Below are positions 27,558 through 36,874 of a stretch of 64,000 nt of DNA, piece after piece (position 1 is the stretch's first letter; each line of letters starts with the position of its first letter). A model generated the notes under the pieces. That model was not told the DNA's origin. It saw nothing but the letters and a program-made list of their open reading frames with translations, and made no database searches. This stretch comes from Cellulophaga fucicola. Its GTDB lineage: Bacteria > Bacteroidota > Bacteroidia > Flavobacteriales > Flavobacteriaceae. A program made the translations under genes and the position numbers. The stretch covers positions 186,001-250,000 of the forward strand of contig NZ_FPIY01000004.1 of assembly GCF_900119145.1 (NCBI RefSeq), in the 5' to 3' direction.

Positions 27558-27789
27558 GGTTACAACAAAGAACTGAGGTAAAAAACAAGTAAAAACTCAT
27601 TAATTTTTAACTAAAGTACTTCTATAAGAATCATCATATATTAGTCCTGATTTTGCAATAGCAAAGGCTTAGTCCTCTACAATTTACAAATCTCGAAGCG
27701 TTGGGACTCGCGGATTTTCTATTCGGTTTGTATTTGCTAACTTTAGTGCTTAAACACGTAACAAACCACATACAAACACGTTAGCTATT
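27558..27789 (+). repeat. attC-like site 7 (second class)
   Basis: Left box GGTTACAAC 27558-27566, complementary to GTTGTAACC at 24813. The body differs from sites 1-6: it carries AATCTCGAAGCGTTG around 27691-27705 and TTTGCTAACTTTAGTGCTTA near 27732, and ends ACACGTTAGC with the junction G at 27780. The next 190 nt up to the gene at 27983 hold no feature I can name beyond an AT-rich leader. Confidence 0.7.
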
Positions 27790-27982
27790 ATTTAGGAAAT
27801 GAATTTTAAATATAATTTGATATTATTATTACTTAATATTTATTTTAAAATACTTAAACTATAAAATTATTCGCTCACAGTTTGTTTCTGATAAATTCAT
27901 TAGTACTCTTCATAAATATAAAACAGATAACTACGAATAGTGAAAATAAATACTACATTTAGAAAAAATTGATCTTAACATT

Positions 27983-30232
27983 ATGAGGAGAAAAATAATA
28001 CTTTATGCTTTTACTTTTTTATGTACTAGTCTTTTTTTTAGTTGTGATTTTAAAAAGGAAACTAAGCATGTTACGCCTGTAATTACAGAACCTACACCTA
28101 ATGATTCAGTAATCGTTAAAAAAGAAGCTGAGTTACCAAATAACGATAAGCCCTTACAAAATATATTTAGCACAATAGACTTTAATAAGTTTTCAGATAT
28201 TATTACTGAAAACGATAAAAGGAATTTAAATATTTTTTTACCGATTACAAGAATTGAAAAATACACAAGTTTAGACGAAGAATACTTTGCTGTTTTTACT
28301 GAAGATAAGGCAATACCCGAAAGTCCTAATTTCCCTAACTCTCGTATCAACTTTTATTTATTAAAAAAACTTAATATTGATGAAAATTCTAATAACAATT
28401 ACGAGGTAATTAATAAGTTCTCAGAAAATTCTCAAATTTATAGTAAATACGACGTAAAATATAAATTTTTAAACAAAGTTTGCAACTTTGATACGGTAGA
28501 CGATAACGGTATTATAACTCCAATAATTTTTACTCAAGAAAGAATTATAAAGTATAATACTGAAACGACAACTATCTATATTTTTTCAAAAGAAAAAATG
28601 ATAAAAATAGAGATTGATAATGAAACTGAAGGAACCAACAGCGTTCGAGTTTCTCCTTATTTTTATACACTTTCAAACATCATTCAAAATAAAGTAAAGC
28701 AAACTATTAATAATTTAAATATTATTCGTGTAACACCTTATTCTGAAGAGTATGAAGATTATATTGGATTCGAAGGATTTTGGGATACTAAAAAATGCTT
28801 TTGGGATGGTAGTACTGAACCTATTGTTTATAAAAGCACCCAAATTGCAAATACTAGTCTTGAACTTCCTTCAGCGCCATTAAATTCATTAGAAGAATTA
28901 AAAGATATTTACGAATCTACATTTCCTACATCACAACCTATTAGTTTTAATTTCGGAATTAATCTACATCATGAATTGGAACTACATACTGGTACCATTA
29001 ACAACAATATGGACACCTCTGTGATATTACCTGATACTAAACTTGAATATTTTTTTGTATCCGAAAAGAACAAAGTTTTAACACAAACTATTTTTGAACA
29101 TAATTTTCTACTACTAGAACCAAAATCATCTGACCCTTTTGATGATAATTCTATTGTCTATGACTTGAATGATGGATATCATGCTATAAACTGGGACTAT
29201 CAGAATGGATGGGAAAGCGAAAATCTTCGGTTATTCCCTAAAGGATTGCAGGAAGGTAAATATGTTGTTTACGCTAAGTTGAGTTATTTTGATGGAGAAC
29301 AAGAACAAGTCTTTTTTTCTGAAAAAGAGATTTTAAACTACTTAAAACCACATAATAGAACTAAGAATAAAAAACTTTTAACATTGAAAGTAAAATATGA
29401 CTCTATCTACCCAACTTCAAAAGATTTACAAATAAATACTGGAATTAGATATTATAATAAAGAAGGTTCTTTACAGCAATTTCAGTATATGCCATATATA
29501 AAGAATACTACCAATTACCCTATAAATACCAATGAATCTTCTTTTATTTTTTATTATGTAAATGATAAAGATGAGGTCTTTAAAAAAGAAATATCAAATG
29601 CCTTTTTTAATGTTCTTGAACCTAATGATGATGATATTTTAGGAGACAGTTATTTTACTCATATTGTTGATGACTTCTGGGTTGAAAATAATATGATATA
29701 TGATTCTCCAATAATAAAAGGTTTAGAAAAGGGGGAATACTTAATTTATTCAGAACTTATTTCTAATAAAGGCTATTCATACTATTCTAAAAAAGAGTTT
29801 GTCAACTTTACAAAAACAGCGCTATATGAAAGTCAAAAAACAGATTCGCTATACCAATCTTACCAAGAGTTTAAAAAAGAGTTATCAGAAAACAAATCAA
29901 TTAAAGGAAAGAAAGAAAACAGTTCGAATTGCTTTAATAGAAAATCTAACAACAACCTATACAGTATAACAACTTGTTATTACCCTAAACAGTTCAAAAA
30001 CCTTGAATTATATAGCATCTTAAAATACTCTAATATAAGTTTAACAGATAAACTTATAGAACAGATACCTAAAAGAGATACTATATACCTTACTAAACAT
30101 AACGATCAAGTATCATTTAGTATCCCTAAGAGAACTGTTGACACCTTAAAAATAAAGATTAACAAGACCCAATACCATATATACAAGAAAGATAATTTTC
30201 CTGTTATAGAAAAATACTTTAGGTTAAATTAA
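27983..30232 (+). CDS. Cassette 8: large lipoprotein of unknown function
   Basis: 749 residues. Signal peptide with a lipobox (MRRKIILYAFTFLCTSLFFSCDF, Cys at 21). The middle has two similar segments of Ig/bandage-like appearance: FFVSEKNKVLTQTIFEHNFLLLEPKSSDPFDD...GLQEGKYVVYAKLSYFDG and FYYVNDKDEVFKKEISNAFFNVLEPNDDDILGD...GLEKGEYLIYSELIS, so there is an internal duplication of about 170 residues. No catalytic motif found. The cassette junction lies 200 nt upstream at 27780; the box GCTAAC at 30351 fits only six bases. Confidence 0.7.
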   Translation: MRRKIILYAFTFLCTSLFFSCDFKKETKHVTPVITEPTPNDSVIVKKEAELPNNDKPLQNIFSTIDFNKFSDIITENDKRNLNIFLPITRIEKYTSLDEEYFAVFTEDKAIPESPNFPNSRINFYLLKKLNIDENSNNNYEVINKFSENSQIYSKYDVKYKFLNKVCNFDTVDDNGIITPIIFTQERIIKYNTETTTIYIFSKEKMIKIEIDNETEGTNSVRVSPYFYTLSNIIQNKVKQTINNLNIIRVTPYSEEYEDYIGFEGFWDTKKCFWDGSTEPIVYKSTQIANTSLELPSAPLNSLEELKDIYESTFPTSQPISFNFGINLHHELELHTGTINNNMDTSVILPDTKLEYFFVSEKNKVLTQTIFEHNFLLLEPKSSDPFDDNSIVYDLNDGYHAINWDYQNGWESENLRLFPKGLQEGKYVVYAKLSYFDGEQEQVFFSEKEILNYLKPHNRTKNKKLLTLKVKYDSIYPTSKDLQINTGIRYYNKEGSLQQFQYMPYIKNTTNYPINTNESSFIFYYVNDKDEVFKKEISNAFFNVLEPNDDDILGDSYFTHIVDDFWVENNMIYDSPIIKGLEKGEYLIYSELISNKGYSYYSKKEFVNFTKTALYESQKTDSLYQSYQEFKKELSENKSIKGKKENSSNCFNRKSNNNLYSITTCYYPKQFKNLELYSILKYSNISLTDKLIEQIPKRDTIYLTKHNDQVSFSIPKRTVDTLKIKINKTQYHIYKKDNFPVIEKYFRLN

Positions 30233-30288
30233 ATCGGTTTTTTTTAATTTGGAAACAGATAGAATATACAACCAAAATTAATCGAAAT

Positions 30289-30335
30289 GATACCAACTAA
30301 ACAATGTTGGTTTTGTTGGTATAATTTGTATTACG
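30289..30335. terminator. Hairpin downstream of cassette 8 gene
   Basis: TACCAAC near 30291 and GTTGGTA near 30315-30322 can pair around a T-rich loop. It lies 60 nt after the stop codon, before the attC-like site. A weak call without a clear T-tract. Confidence 0.3.
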
Positions 30336-30350
30336 ACAAGGATAACATTT

Positions 30351-30550
30351 GCTAACAAGGTATAAAAAACATAGAGCGTTTGTGCTTAATTAAAAAGTCT
30401 GTGAATATTAACAAAGTCCGCTAAACATAAAATTTGGCGTTTATAGTAGAAAAGATAAAAAGCAAAATATTTATATTTAGCTAAGTAATAAACCGAAACG
30501 AAAGTGCTTATCACCTGCCCTACGATTTCTTATACTGAACGTTGGCACTC
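30351..30550 (+). repeat. attC-like site 8
   Basis: Left box GCTAAC 30351-30356; junction GTTGGCACTC from 30541. The left arm GCTAAACATAAA and distal arm TTTATATTTAGC (about 30469-30480) are complementary except one position, which would be a G-T wobble on the minus strand. Adjacent ATTTGGCG forms the alternative short hairpin. Confidence 0.75.
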
Positions 30551-30655
30551 ATTGAGCAACGAACTCAAATTGAGGAATGTAAAATGTTTTTTAATAAAAT
30601 TAAAATAATTACTAAAATTACATTCAAAGTGAATATTAATTAAAAAATAAATAAT

Positions 30656-32428
30656 ATGCATTTAAATTTTATCAAACTACTAATCCTAACAATGCTTATT
30701 TCAACAGCAGGAATAGCACAAAACTTCAACGATACGTTTACTGTTTCTAGCTATGGAAATATTAATAAAGATGGAGCAATATTAAATAATATCGTTTTTG
30801 AGTGCAAAGTTAGTAATACCTACAAATGGGATAATTCTGACGGAGCTAAAAAGGAAGATAAATCATGGAAAATAATAGGATCTGTCACAATAGACGGTAA
30901 ACTAAACGCTACAGGTTATGCTTACAAAAATAAAATTTATCCTTATAATGACTATAGTGGTAAAAATCCAAAAATAAATTTACCAGACGCTATTGATGCA
31001 CGTGTTGTGTTTGTAAACGGATTTAATAAAAGCGGTAATTTCACAAGGTACTCTGGAGTTAATTTTGATGGTCACGGTGGGGAAAAATCTACACCACATA
31101 GACTTCAAGATTATCAAATTAGTAGTATTCAAATTACAAGTTCTCGTAACGCATCTACAGAAAGAACAATTCAGAATTTTCTTGATAAAATGTCTCACAA
31201 TCAAAATAACTCTAATTCAGAAAGAAATAATTCTGTTATAAAGAAAAATAATAATGAAAATAACACTAATTCTTCATCTAGAAATATTACCATTAATAGC
31301 AATACTTCAACAAATACTAATTCAAGGTATTTGGAGAATTTAAACAAACAAGTAAAAAAATCTAATAATGATTTTGAAAACGCTAAAAAAAAATTAAACA
31401 CAACCCTTGAAGAATTTGCCTATTACCAAAGAGAACGCTCTGACTTACAAGAAGATAGAGAATACCAAAGAGTTCAAGAAATAGCTGATGAAAGAAAAAA
31501 GGAAAAATCAAGAGAATATGAACAAAAAAGAAATGAAGAGAAATTACTTCGTTTAAAAAAAAATGAAGCCAATTCTTACGAAGACGATTTTGCTTGGAAA
31601 TATCACTTAATTTATCCTAAGGGAAAAAACGATATATTATCAGGTAATCGCGGTGGAAAAGCGGAGTACAATGTTCTTTATTGCCAGATTTTCAGAAATT
31701 CAGAAAAAACTCTGGAAATTGAGAAAAATATGTATACTGTAAAAAAGTATCAATTTGATATTAAAAAAAGTAATATTATAAAATTTATTCGTCCAGAAAA
31801 TTTAGACGGTAAAACTTTTATATCCATCGTTCGATTTACTTTATGGAATTTTGCCTCGCAAGGTGAGACAGAAGAAATTAGTTCAATCGCGGTAACAGAT
31901 AATATTGAAGAAATTAACACAATTGATAAAAAAACTCAAGAACTAAGCAAATTAAGCAATTTAAGCGAAATTAATATCAATCAATACGTCGAGAATATTA
32001 ATCAAATAGAATATAATAAAATGCTTATTAAGTATGGTAAATCATTAAACAATGTAATTGATAAATATGATGAACTGCCCTTATTTCATGGAATGCAATG
32101 GCTTCTAAAAGAAGGGAAATATGATAAAGTTAAAATTTATAATGATTATAAAAATCGATTTGAAAAAAATATTAGAAGAAAAATGGATTTTGATCTAATA
32201 AATAGTAATCGCGACAATGAGAAGAAATCAATTCGCATAATAATAGAATATAAAATAAGTAAAGAAGGTGTTTATGAAATACTATCATCATCGAGCGAAA
32301 ATGCTGTAATTGATAATCATTTTTCTGAAATAATAAAATCAATGAACAATAATGTAAGAACACCTGCTAGAATAAATGGTAATCCTGTTGATTTTGAAGA
32401 TAAATTTAAAATGACTATTAAATATTAA
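30656..32428 (+). CDS. Cassette 9: secreted protein with coiled coil and TonB-like C-terminus
   Basis: 590 residues with a signal peptide (MHLNFIKLLILTMLISTAGIAQ). An N-terminal beta domain (residues 25-175) is followed by a low-complexity Asn/Ser stretch (NNSNSERNNSVIKKNNNENNTNSSSRN), a charged coiled coil (about 225-300, LEEFAYYQRERSDLQEDREYQ...), and a C-terminal region IIEYKISKEGVYEILSSSSENAVIDNHFSEIIKSMNN that resembles the TonB C-terminal or energy-transducer-like fold. No function assigned. The gene begins 115 nt after its junction, and its 3' site has lost the left half. Confidence 0.65.
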   Translation: MHLNFIKLLILTMLISTAGIAQNFNDTFTVSSYGNINKDGAILNNIVFECKVSNTYKWDNSDGAKKEDKSWKIIGSVTIDGKLNATGYAYKNKIYPYNDYSGKNPKINLPDAIDARVVFVNGFNKSGNFTRYSGVNFDGHGGEKSTPHRLQDYQISSIQITSSRNASTERTIQNFLDKMSHNQNNSNSERNNSVIKKNNNENNTNSSSRNITINSNTSTNTNSRYLENLNKQVKKSNNDFENAKKKLNTTLEEFAYYQRERSDLQEDREYQRVQEIADERKKEKSREYEQKRNEEKLLRLKKNEANSYEDDFAWKYHLIYPKGKNDILSGNRGGKAEYNVLYCQIFRNSEKTLEIEKNMYTVKKYQFDIKKSNIIKFIRPENLDGKTFISIVRFTLWNFASQGETEEISSIAVTDNIEEINTIDKKTQELSKLSNLSEININQYVENINQIEYNKMLIKYGKSLNNVIDKYDELPLFHGMQWLLKEGKYDKVKIYNDYKNRFEKNIRRKMDFDLINSNRDNEKKSIRIIIEYKISKEGVYEILSSSSENAVIDNHFSEIIKSMNNNVRTPARINGNPVDFEDKFKMTIKY

Positions 32429-32431
32429 ATT

Positions 32432-32512
32432 TTTATATTTAGCTAAGTAATAAACTGAAAAGACATCGCTTATTTACTGCCCTACGTTTCTTATACGGCA
32501 ACGTTGGAAATA
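32432..32512 (+). repeat. attC-like site 9, left half deleted
   Basis: Only the right half remains: TATATTTAGCTAAGTAATAA, the CTGCCCTACGTTTCTTATAC motif and the junction GTTGGAAATA (32503-32512). It starts right at the stop codon of the preceding gene, so a deletion removed the left box and central hairpin. Confidence 0.7.
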
Positions 32513-32534
32513 ATTTAAAAGAAACAAAAAACCT

Positions 32535-33713
32535 ATGAAGAAATTATGTACTTATCTAGTATTAATTTTTGTATCATCTAGTTTTATTACAAAAAAAGAG
32601 CTTATTGAAAATCAATATATCAAAGAGATTCCATTCAATTTTGATTACGGAGTACCAATTATTAAAGCCTCAATTAATGATATAGAATACAACTTCCTAT
32701 TTGATACAGGAATGCCAACTGTTCTTTCAGAAAACATAACTAAAGAGCTTAAACTAAAAAGTATTCGTACTGTAATGGGAATGGATGTTAATGGTAACAA
32801 AAAAGAGGAAAGTTATGTGATGGTTGATGAAATTAGTATTGGAGAGATTGGTTTTAAACAAATTGAAGCCCTTTCAACTGATTTAAGTACTGGTTTTGAA
32901 ATTGGTTGTTTGAATCTGGATGGCGTAATTGGAAATAATTTAATCAAAAATGCCATTTGGGAAATAGATTATGAAAATAAAGTAATTCGCTTAACTGATA
33001 ATATTGATAATTTTAAAATTCCCGAAAACGCTGCTATTATCAAGTTCAAAACAAATAAAAAAAAGGGATACTATTCGCCTAGCATAGATGTTACAGTAAA
33101 TAAGAAGAAAAGAAAAGGTGTAAAGTTTGATACTGGTTCTAATGGTGGAATTAAATTACCATTGAATTTTTATTCAAGTGTTCTTGATGACAATAAAAGT
33201 GTTGAATATTATGGTAAGGCGGCTGCTGCAATTTATGGCAAAGGCGAAAATAAAAACTATGTAGATTCAAAGGTAAACTCCATTGAAATTGGCGGCTTAC
33301 ATCTTCAAAATAAGATTGTCACTTTTAATGAAAATTTTCCAACAGTTGGCAACCAATTCCTTAAAAATTTTAAGATTATTATAAGTTATGATGAGAATAA
33401 GATATATATGATAACGCAAAAAGAATCCATCAGTACAATATTGGAAAATTTTGGTTTTCAAACTAGTGTGAATGGTCAAAAAGCAATTATAGCAATCATC
33501 TATAAAAATTCTAACGCTGAAAAAAAAGGACTTCAGTTAGGCGATGAAATAATAACAGTAAATGATTTTAATTTTCGAGAATTAATATCGAAAGATGCTT
33601 GTGATTTTCTTTTAAACAATCCAATTAAGAAAATGGACTTAATCAATATTAATTATTCAAGAAATGGAGATGTACAATCTTTGGAACTAGAAAAGGAAAC
33701 TTTGATTGATTAA
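32535..33713 (+). CDS. Cassette 10: aspartyl protease with PDZ domain
   Basis: 392 residues. A signal peptide (MKKLCTYLVLIFVSSSF) is followed by two retropepsin-like halves, each with a catalytic-type triad: FDTGMPTVL at about residue 56 and FDTGSNGGIKL at about 198. The C-terminal 90 residues are a PDZ domain (NAEKKGLQLGDEIITVNDFNF). This layout is known for periplasmic aspartyl proteases of Bacteroidota. Substrate unknown. The cassette start GTTGGAAATA pairs with TATTGCCAAC at 33718 at nine of ten bases. Confidence 0.8.
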   Translation: MKKLCTYLVLIFVSSSFITKKELIENQYIKEIPFNFDYGVPIIKASINDIEYNFLFDTGMPTVLSENITKELKLKSIRTVMGMDVNGNKKEESYVMVDEISIGEIGFKQIEALSTDLSTGFEIGCLNLDGVIGNNLIKNAIWEIDYENKVIRLTDNIDNFKIPENAAIIKFKTNKKKGYYSPSIDVTVNKKKRKGVKFDTGSNGGIKLPLNFYSSVLDDNKSVEYYGKAAAAIYGKGENKNYVDSKVNSIEIGGLHLQNKIVTFNENFPTVGNQFLKNFKIIISYDENKIYMITQKESISTILENFGFQTSVNGQKAIIAIIYKNSNAEKKGLQLGDEIITVNDFNFRELISKDACDFLLNNPIKKMDLININYSRNGDVQSLELEKETLID

Positions 33714-33717
33714 AAAC

Positions 33718-33818
33718 TATTGCCAACAAAGAATAAAAATCATAAACCGTTTGTGCTTAACCGAAAGGTCTGTGTTTATTTATACGCTACGTTTAATACA
33801 CAAGACCAGTTAGCCTTA
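33718..33818 (+). repeat. attC-like site 10, miniature
   Basis: Left box TATTGCCAAC 33718-33727 and junction GTTAGCC from 33809. The body is only about 100 nt: GTGCTTAACCGAAAGGTCTG is directly followed by TATACGCTACGTTTAATAC, so the central hairpin and distal arm are missing. Confidence 0.7.
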
Positions 33819-33826
33819 ATTAAAAA

Positions 33827-34645
33827 ATGAATAAACCAATACTATTATTACTGATTTTAATAACAATTTTATCTTGTAAAACTGAAAAGTCAACTGAAAT
33901 AATTGTTATTGGAACACTTCATAAACCAGAATCTAATTTTAACTCTGAGATTCTCTTTAATATACTAGAAGATGTACAACCCCATTTTATATTAGAAGAA
34001 CTAGACTCTTCTTTCTTTACTTCCAATTTTAGACACAAAAATGTTTCAGATAGTAATGAGCGTATGGCATCTGAAAAATATATTGAAAAATACCCGACAA
34101 CTAAATTGAGACCATATGAATTTGAAGGTAGAAATGAATATAGGATAAATACTGGCTCACGACCTACAGACGGTTTAACAACAAAACTTATAGATAGTTT
34201 AAACAATGTTGGTTTATTATCTAATACAGAAGCTAAAATTGATAATAAATACAAAGCTCTCTTAGAACCATTAATAATATTAGCATCTAAATCCCCTGAA
34301 AACTTTAACAACTCTACAACGGATAGCATTTGCGCAGAAAGACAATATTATCAGTATAAAATGTTGAGGAAAATAACCGATAAAAGAGATGAGTTTGAGA
34401 ATCAATATTATACCAAACCAAATGGAGAAAAAATAAGTTACCGAGATGGGTTTAAGTTGGCTGGTGATTTTTGGGATTTAAGAAATAAAACAATGGCAAA
34501 AAATATAATGAGAATTTCTGAACAGAACAAAGGCAAACGAATTGTTGTTCTCTGTGGATTTATGCACAGATATTATATTTTAAGTGAATTGAAAAAATTA
34601 ACAAAGAACAAAAACATTATCTTAAAAGAATATTACGAGAATTAA
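33827..34645 (+). CDS. Cassette 11: lipoprotein with TraB/ChaN-like motif
   Basis: 272 residues with a lipoprotein signal peptide (MNKPILLLLILITILSCKTE, Cys at 17). The mature start IIVIGTLHKPESNFNSEILFNILEDVQPHFILEE has the GTxH and downstream Glu motif of the TraB/GumN/EreA-ChaN group, and the C-terminus RIVVLCGFMHRYYILSELKKL matches the closing GxxH-type motif. Members include metal-dependent hydrolases, but activity here is unproved. The cassette begins at GTTAGCC (33809); its 3' box GCATAAC does not match, in line with a recombined site after this gene. Confidence 0.65.
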   Translation: MNKPILLLLILITILSCKTEKSTEIIVIGTLHKPESNFNSEILFNILEDVQPHFILEELDSSFFTSNFRHKNVSDSNERMASEKYIEKYPTTKLRPYEFEGRNEYRINTGSRPTDGLTTKLIDSLNNVGLLSNTEAKIDNKYKALLEPLIILASKSPENFNNSTTDSICAERQYYQYKMLRKITDKRDEFENQYYTKPNGEKISYRDGFKLAGDFWDLRNKTMAKNIMRISEQNKGKRIVVLCGFMHRYYILSELKKLTKNKNIILKEYYEN

Positions 34646-34653
34646 AAAACTAC

Positions 34654-34828
34654 GCATAACAACGCATAAAATTCATTGCTAGTAAAAGCCTATTTACCAA
34701 TCCCGAAGCGTTGGGAGGCATTTAGAACAAGAAAATAAAAGCAAAATATTTATATTTAGCTAAGTAATAAACCGAAACGAAAGTGCTTATTTATTGCCCT
34801 ACGTTTCTTATACTAACCGTTGGCATTC
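34654..34828 (+). repeat. attC-like site 11, chimeric
   Basis: The left half has the second-class motif AATCCCGAAGCGTTGGGA (34699-34716), the right half the first-class TTATATTTAGCTAAGTAATA and TGCCCTACGTTTCTTATAC, ending with junction GTTGGCATTC from 34819. The left box GCATAAC does not pair with the start of its own cassette, as expected after recombination between two unlike sites. Confidence 0.7.
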
Positions 34829-34843
34829 ATTATAAAAAAACGA

Positions 34844-35953
34844 ATGAAAAAATATTTAAAAGCATTAATTGGACTTGCACTTTCGAGTTGTTCTAATGGA
34901 CAAACAACCGTTGCTGAAAATGGGATTGAAGTCATAAATAACGGAATTACCAAAAAACAGTCTGAACTTCTATTTGATAACACCAAATCATTTCCAAACG
35001 GAACTCAACTTTCGATTGCTTTAATTAAAAATGGAAAAATTGACTTTATTGGAGTTGAAAGAAGAAATGACACAATTAAGTTAATAGAAAATCGGAAGAA
35101 TACTTTTGAAATAGGTTCTATAACTAAAGTATTTACAGCAACCTTGTTGTCAAATTTTGTAAACAACAAAGAATTGAAATTAGACGACAATATCCAAGAT
35201 TATCTTGACTTTAAAATTAAATCTGAAAACAGCATAACTTTCAAGGAACTTACAAATCATACATCTGGACTACCAAGATTACCTTCTAATTTAAATCTTT
35301 TTCTTGTAGACCAAGACAATCCTTATAAAGATTATGACGAAGAAAAACTCATAAGCTATTTAACGAAAGAAGTGAAACTAAATCAAGAGCCTGGAATTAA
35401 ATATGAATATTCTAACCTTGGTGCTGGAATTTTGGGATTTGAATTAGCTACTATTTCAAAATCATCTTATGAAGCGCTACTACAAGAGAAAATATTTACA
35501 AAGTACAAAATGATAAACTCTACTAGTACAAGAAAAAATGTAGAAAACAAACTTGTCAAAGGATTAAAACCAAATGGAAAAACGGCATCGAACTGGGATT
35601 TTGATGTTTTAGCTGGTGGTGGAGCGATTTTTTCTACTGTAGAAGATTTATCCAAATTTGGTTTAGCTCAATTTGATAATACGAATAGCGAATTAGCTCT
35701 AACCCAAAAGCCTACATTTAAAGTAAATGACAATATGAGTATAGGTCTTGGATGGCATATTTTAAAAAGAAAAAACGGAGGCGAATTGATTTGGCATAAT
35801 GGAGGAACTGGTGGTTATACTTCGTCAATGGCTTTAGATTTAGAAAATAAAAATGGAATTATAATACTATCCAATGTTTCTGCATTTAATAAAAAAATGG
35901 GGAATATTGACCAACTATGTTTCGGATTAATAAAAACATTGAATATAAAATAA
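34844..35953 (+). CDS. Cassette 12: class C beta-lactamase-like serine hydrolase, lipoprotein
   Basis: The ATG at 34844 is chosen because the upstream in-frame TTG at 34820 is part of the cassette junction and 34844 opens a lipoprotein signal (MKKYLKALIGLALSSCSNGQ). The 369-residue product has the class C penicillin-binding/beta-lactamase motifs: SITK with the nucleophile Ser at 92, YSN in YEYSNLGAGI, and HNGGTGG (in place of KTG) near the C-terminus. Substrate could be a peptide, ester or beta-lactam; most chromosomal members are peptidases or esterases. Junction GTTGGCATTC pairs with ATGCCAAC at 35958 at eight bases. Confidence 0.88.
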   Translation: MKKYLKALIGLALSSCSNGQTTVAENGIEVINNGITKKQSELLFDNTKSFPNGTQLSIALIKNGKIDFIGVERRNDTIKLIENRKNTFEIGSITKVFTATLLSNFVNNKELKLDDNIQDYLDFKIKSENSITFKELTNHTSGLPRLPSNLNLFLVDQDNPYKDYDEEKLISYLTKEVKLNQEPGIKYEYSNLGAGILGFELATISKSSYEALLQEKIFTKYKMINSTSTRKNVENKLVKGLKPNGKTASNWDFDVLAGGGAIFSTVEDLSKFGLAQFDNTNSELALTQKPTFKVNDNMSIGLGWHILKRKNGGELIWHNGGTGGYTSSMALDLENKNGIIILSNVSAFNKKMGNIDQLCFGLIKTLNIK

Positions 35954-35955
35954 CG

Positions 35956-36158
35956 AAATGCCAACAATTGCTATAATTAATATGGGTTTTGGTGCTAAAC
36001 CGAAAAGCCTGTGAATATTAACAAAGTCCGCTAAATATAAAATTTGGCGTTTATAGAAGAAAAGATAAAAGCAAAATATTTATATTTAGCTCAGTAATAA
36101 ATCGAAACGAAAGTGCTTATCAACCGCCCTACACTTCTTATAATGAACGTTAACTACC
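35956..36158 (+). repeat. attC-like site 12
   Basis: Left box ATGCCAAC 35958-35965; junction GTTAACTACC 36149-36158. Left arm GCTAAATATAAA (36030-36041) is complementary over twelve bases to the distal arm TTTATATTTAGC (36079-36090), while the adjacent ATTTGGCG gives a shorter alternative hairpin. Confidence 0.8.
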
Positions 36159-36160
36159 AT

Positions 36161-36874
36161 ATGAAAAACAAACTCCCTAACATATTAATATTTCTTTTTT
36201 GTTCATTAATCGGTTCTAGTCAAACAACTGGGGATTTAGTTGACATAGAACAACAAAACATTAAAACTTGGAAAACTGATAAAGAAAAATATTATGGAAC
36301 TTATTCATTTGGTTTTTCTGAAAATGAATCTGAATTGAGAATTTTCGGAAATGATACTATTACTATTGCTCAGCACAAATATATCAGCTGGAATGGAAAA
36401 GGGTGGGACAAAAAATATATAACTTTTACAAATGTTAAAATTAATGACTCTAAATTTTATTCGGACCAATATAATGGAGTATTTATTAAATTTAAGACAT
36501 ATGATGAAGGTGAAATTATAGAAGGATTACATTTAGAAAAATATTTAACATTCCAATATAGAGGAAAAAATGAAAAAGGTGGAGAAATTGGAAATAAAAA
36601 CAAAACTTATATCGAAGGGAAATACCCTAAATCATCTACAAGTATTTTAAGTTATAATTATTTAAACTCCTTAAATATTGACAAACTTAATATAATGAGA
36701 AATGAAATATTTGCGAGGTACGGCTATAAATTTAAAGAAGGTGGGAAAATGAATAATTATTTCTCTAATCAAGATTGGTATTATGGTCAAAACAAAAATG
36801 TGAATGAATTATTGACAATAATAGAGAGAAAAAATATTATTCGAATTAAACAGATTGAAAAAGAAAAACGGTAG
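36161..36874 (+). CDS. Cassette 13: secreted YARHG-domain protein
   Basis: The ATG at 36161 follows the junction box by two bases and opens a signal peptide (MKNKLPNILIFLFCSLIGSSQ); an upstream in-frame ATG at 36113 lies inside the repeat and is rejected. The 237-residue product has an N-terminal beta domain and a C-terminal YARHG domain (LNIMRNEIFARYGYKFKEGGKMNNYFSNQDWY), an extracellular domain of unknown ligand. Its stop codon TAG is inside the 3' box GGTAGTTAAC (36870-36879), which matches GTTAACTACC at all ten bases. Confidence 0.82.
   Translation: MKNKLPNILIFLFCSLIGSSQTTGDLVDIEQQNIKTWKTDKEKYYGTYSFGFSENESELRIFGNDTITIAQHKYISWNGKGWDKKYITFTNVKINDSKFYSDQYNGVFIKFKTYDEGEIIEGLHLEKYLTFQYRGKNEKGGEIGNKNKTYIEGKYPKSSTSILSYNYLNSLNIDKLNIMRNEIFARYGYKFKEGGKMNNYFSNQDWYYGQNKNVNELLTIIERKNIIRIKQIEKEKR

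Noticed and set aside
36113..36160. In-frame N-terminal extension of the cassette-13 gene
   Set aside because: It is part of the repeat and its junction; the ATG at 36161 opens the signal peptide.
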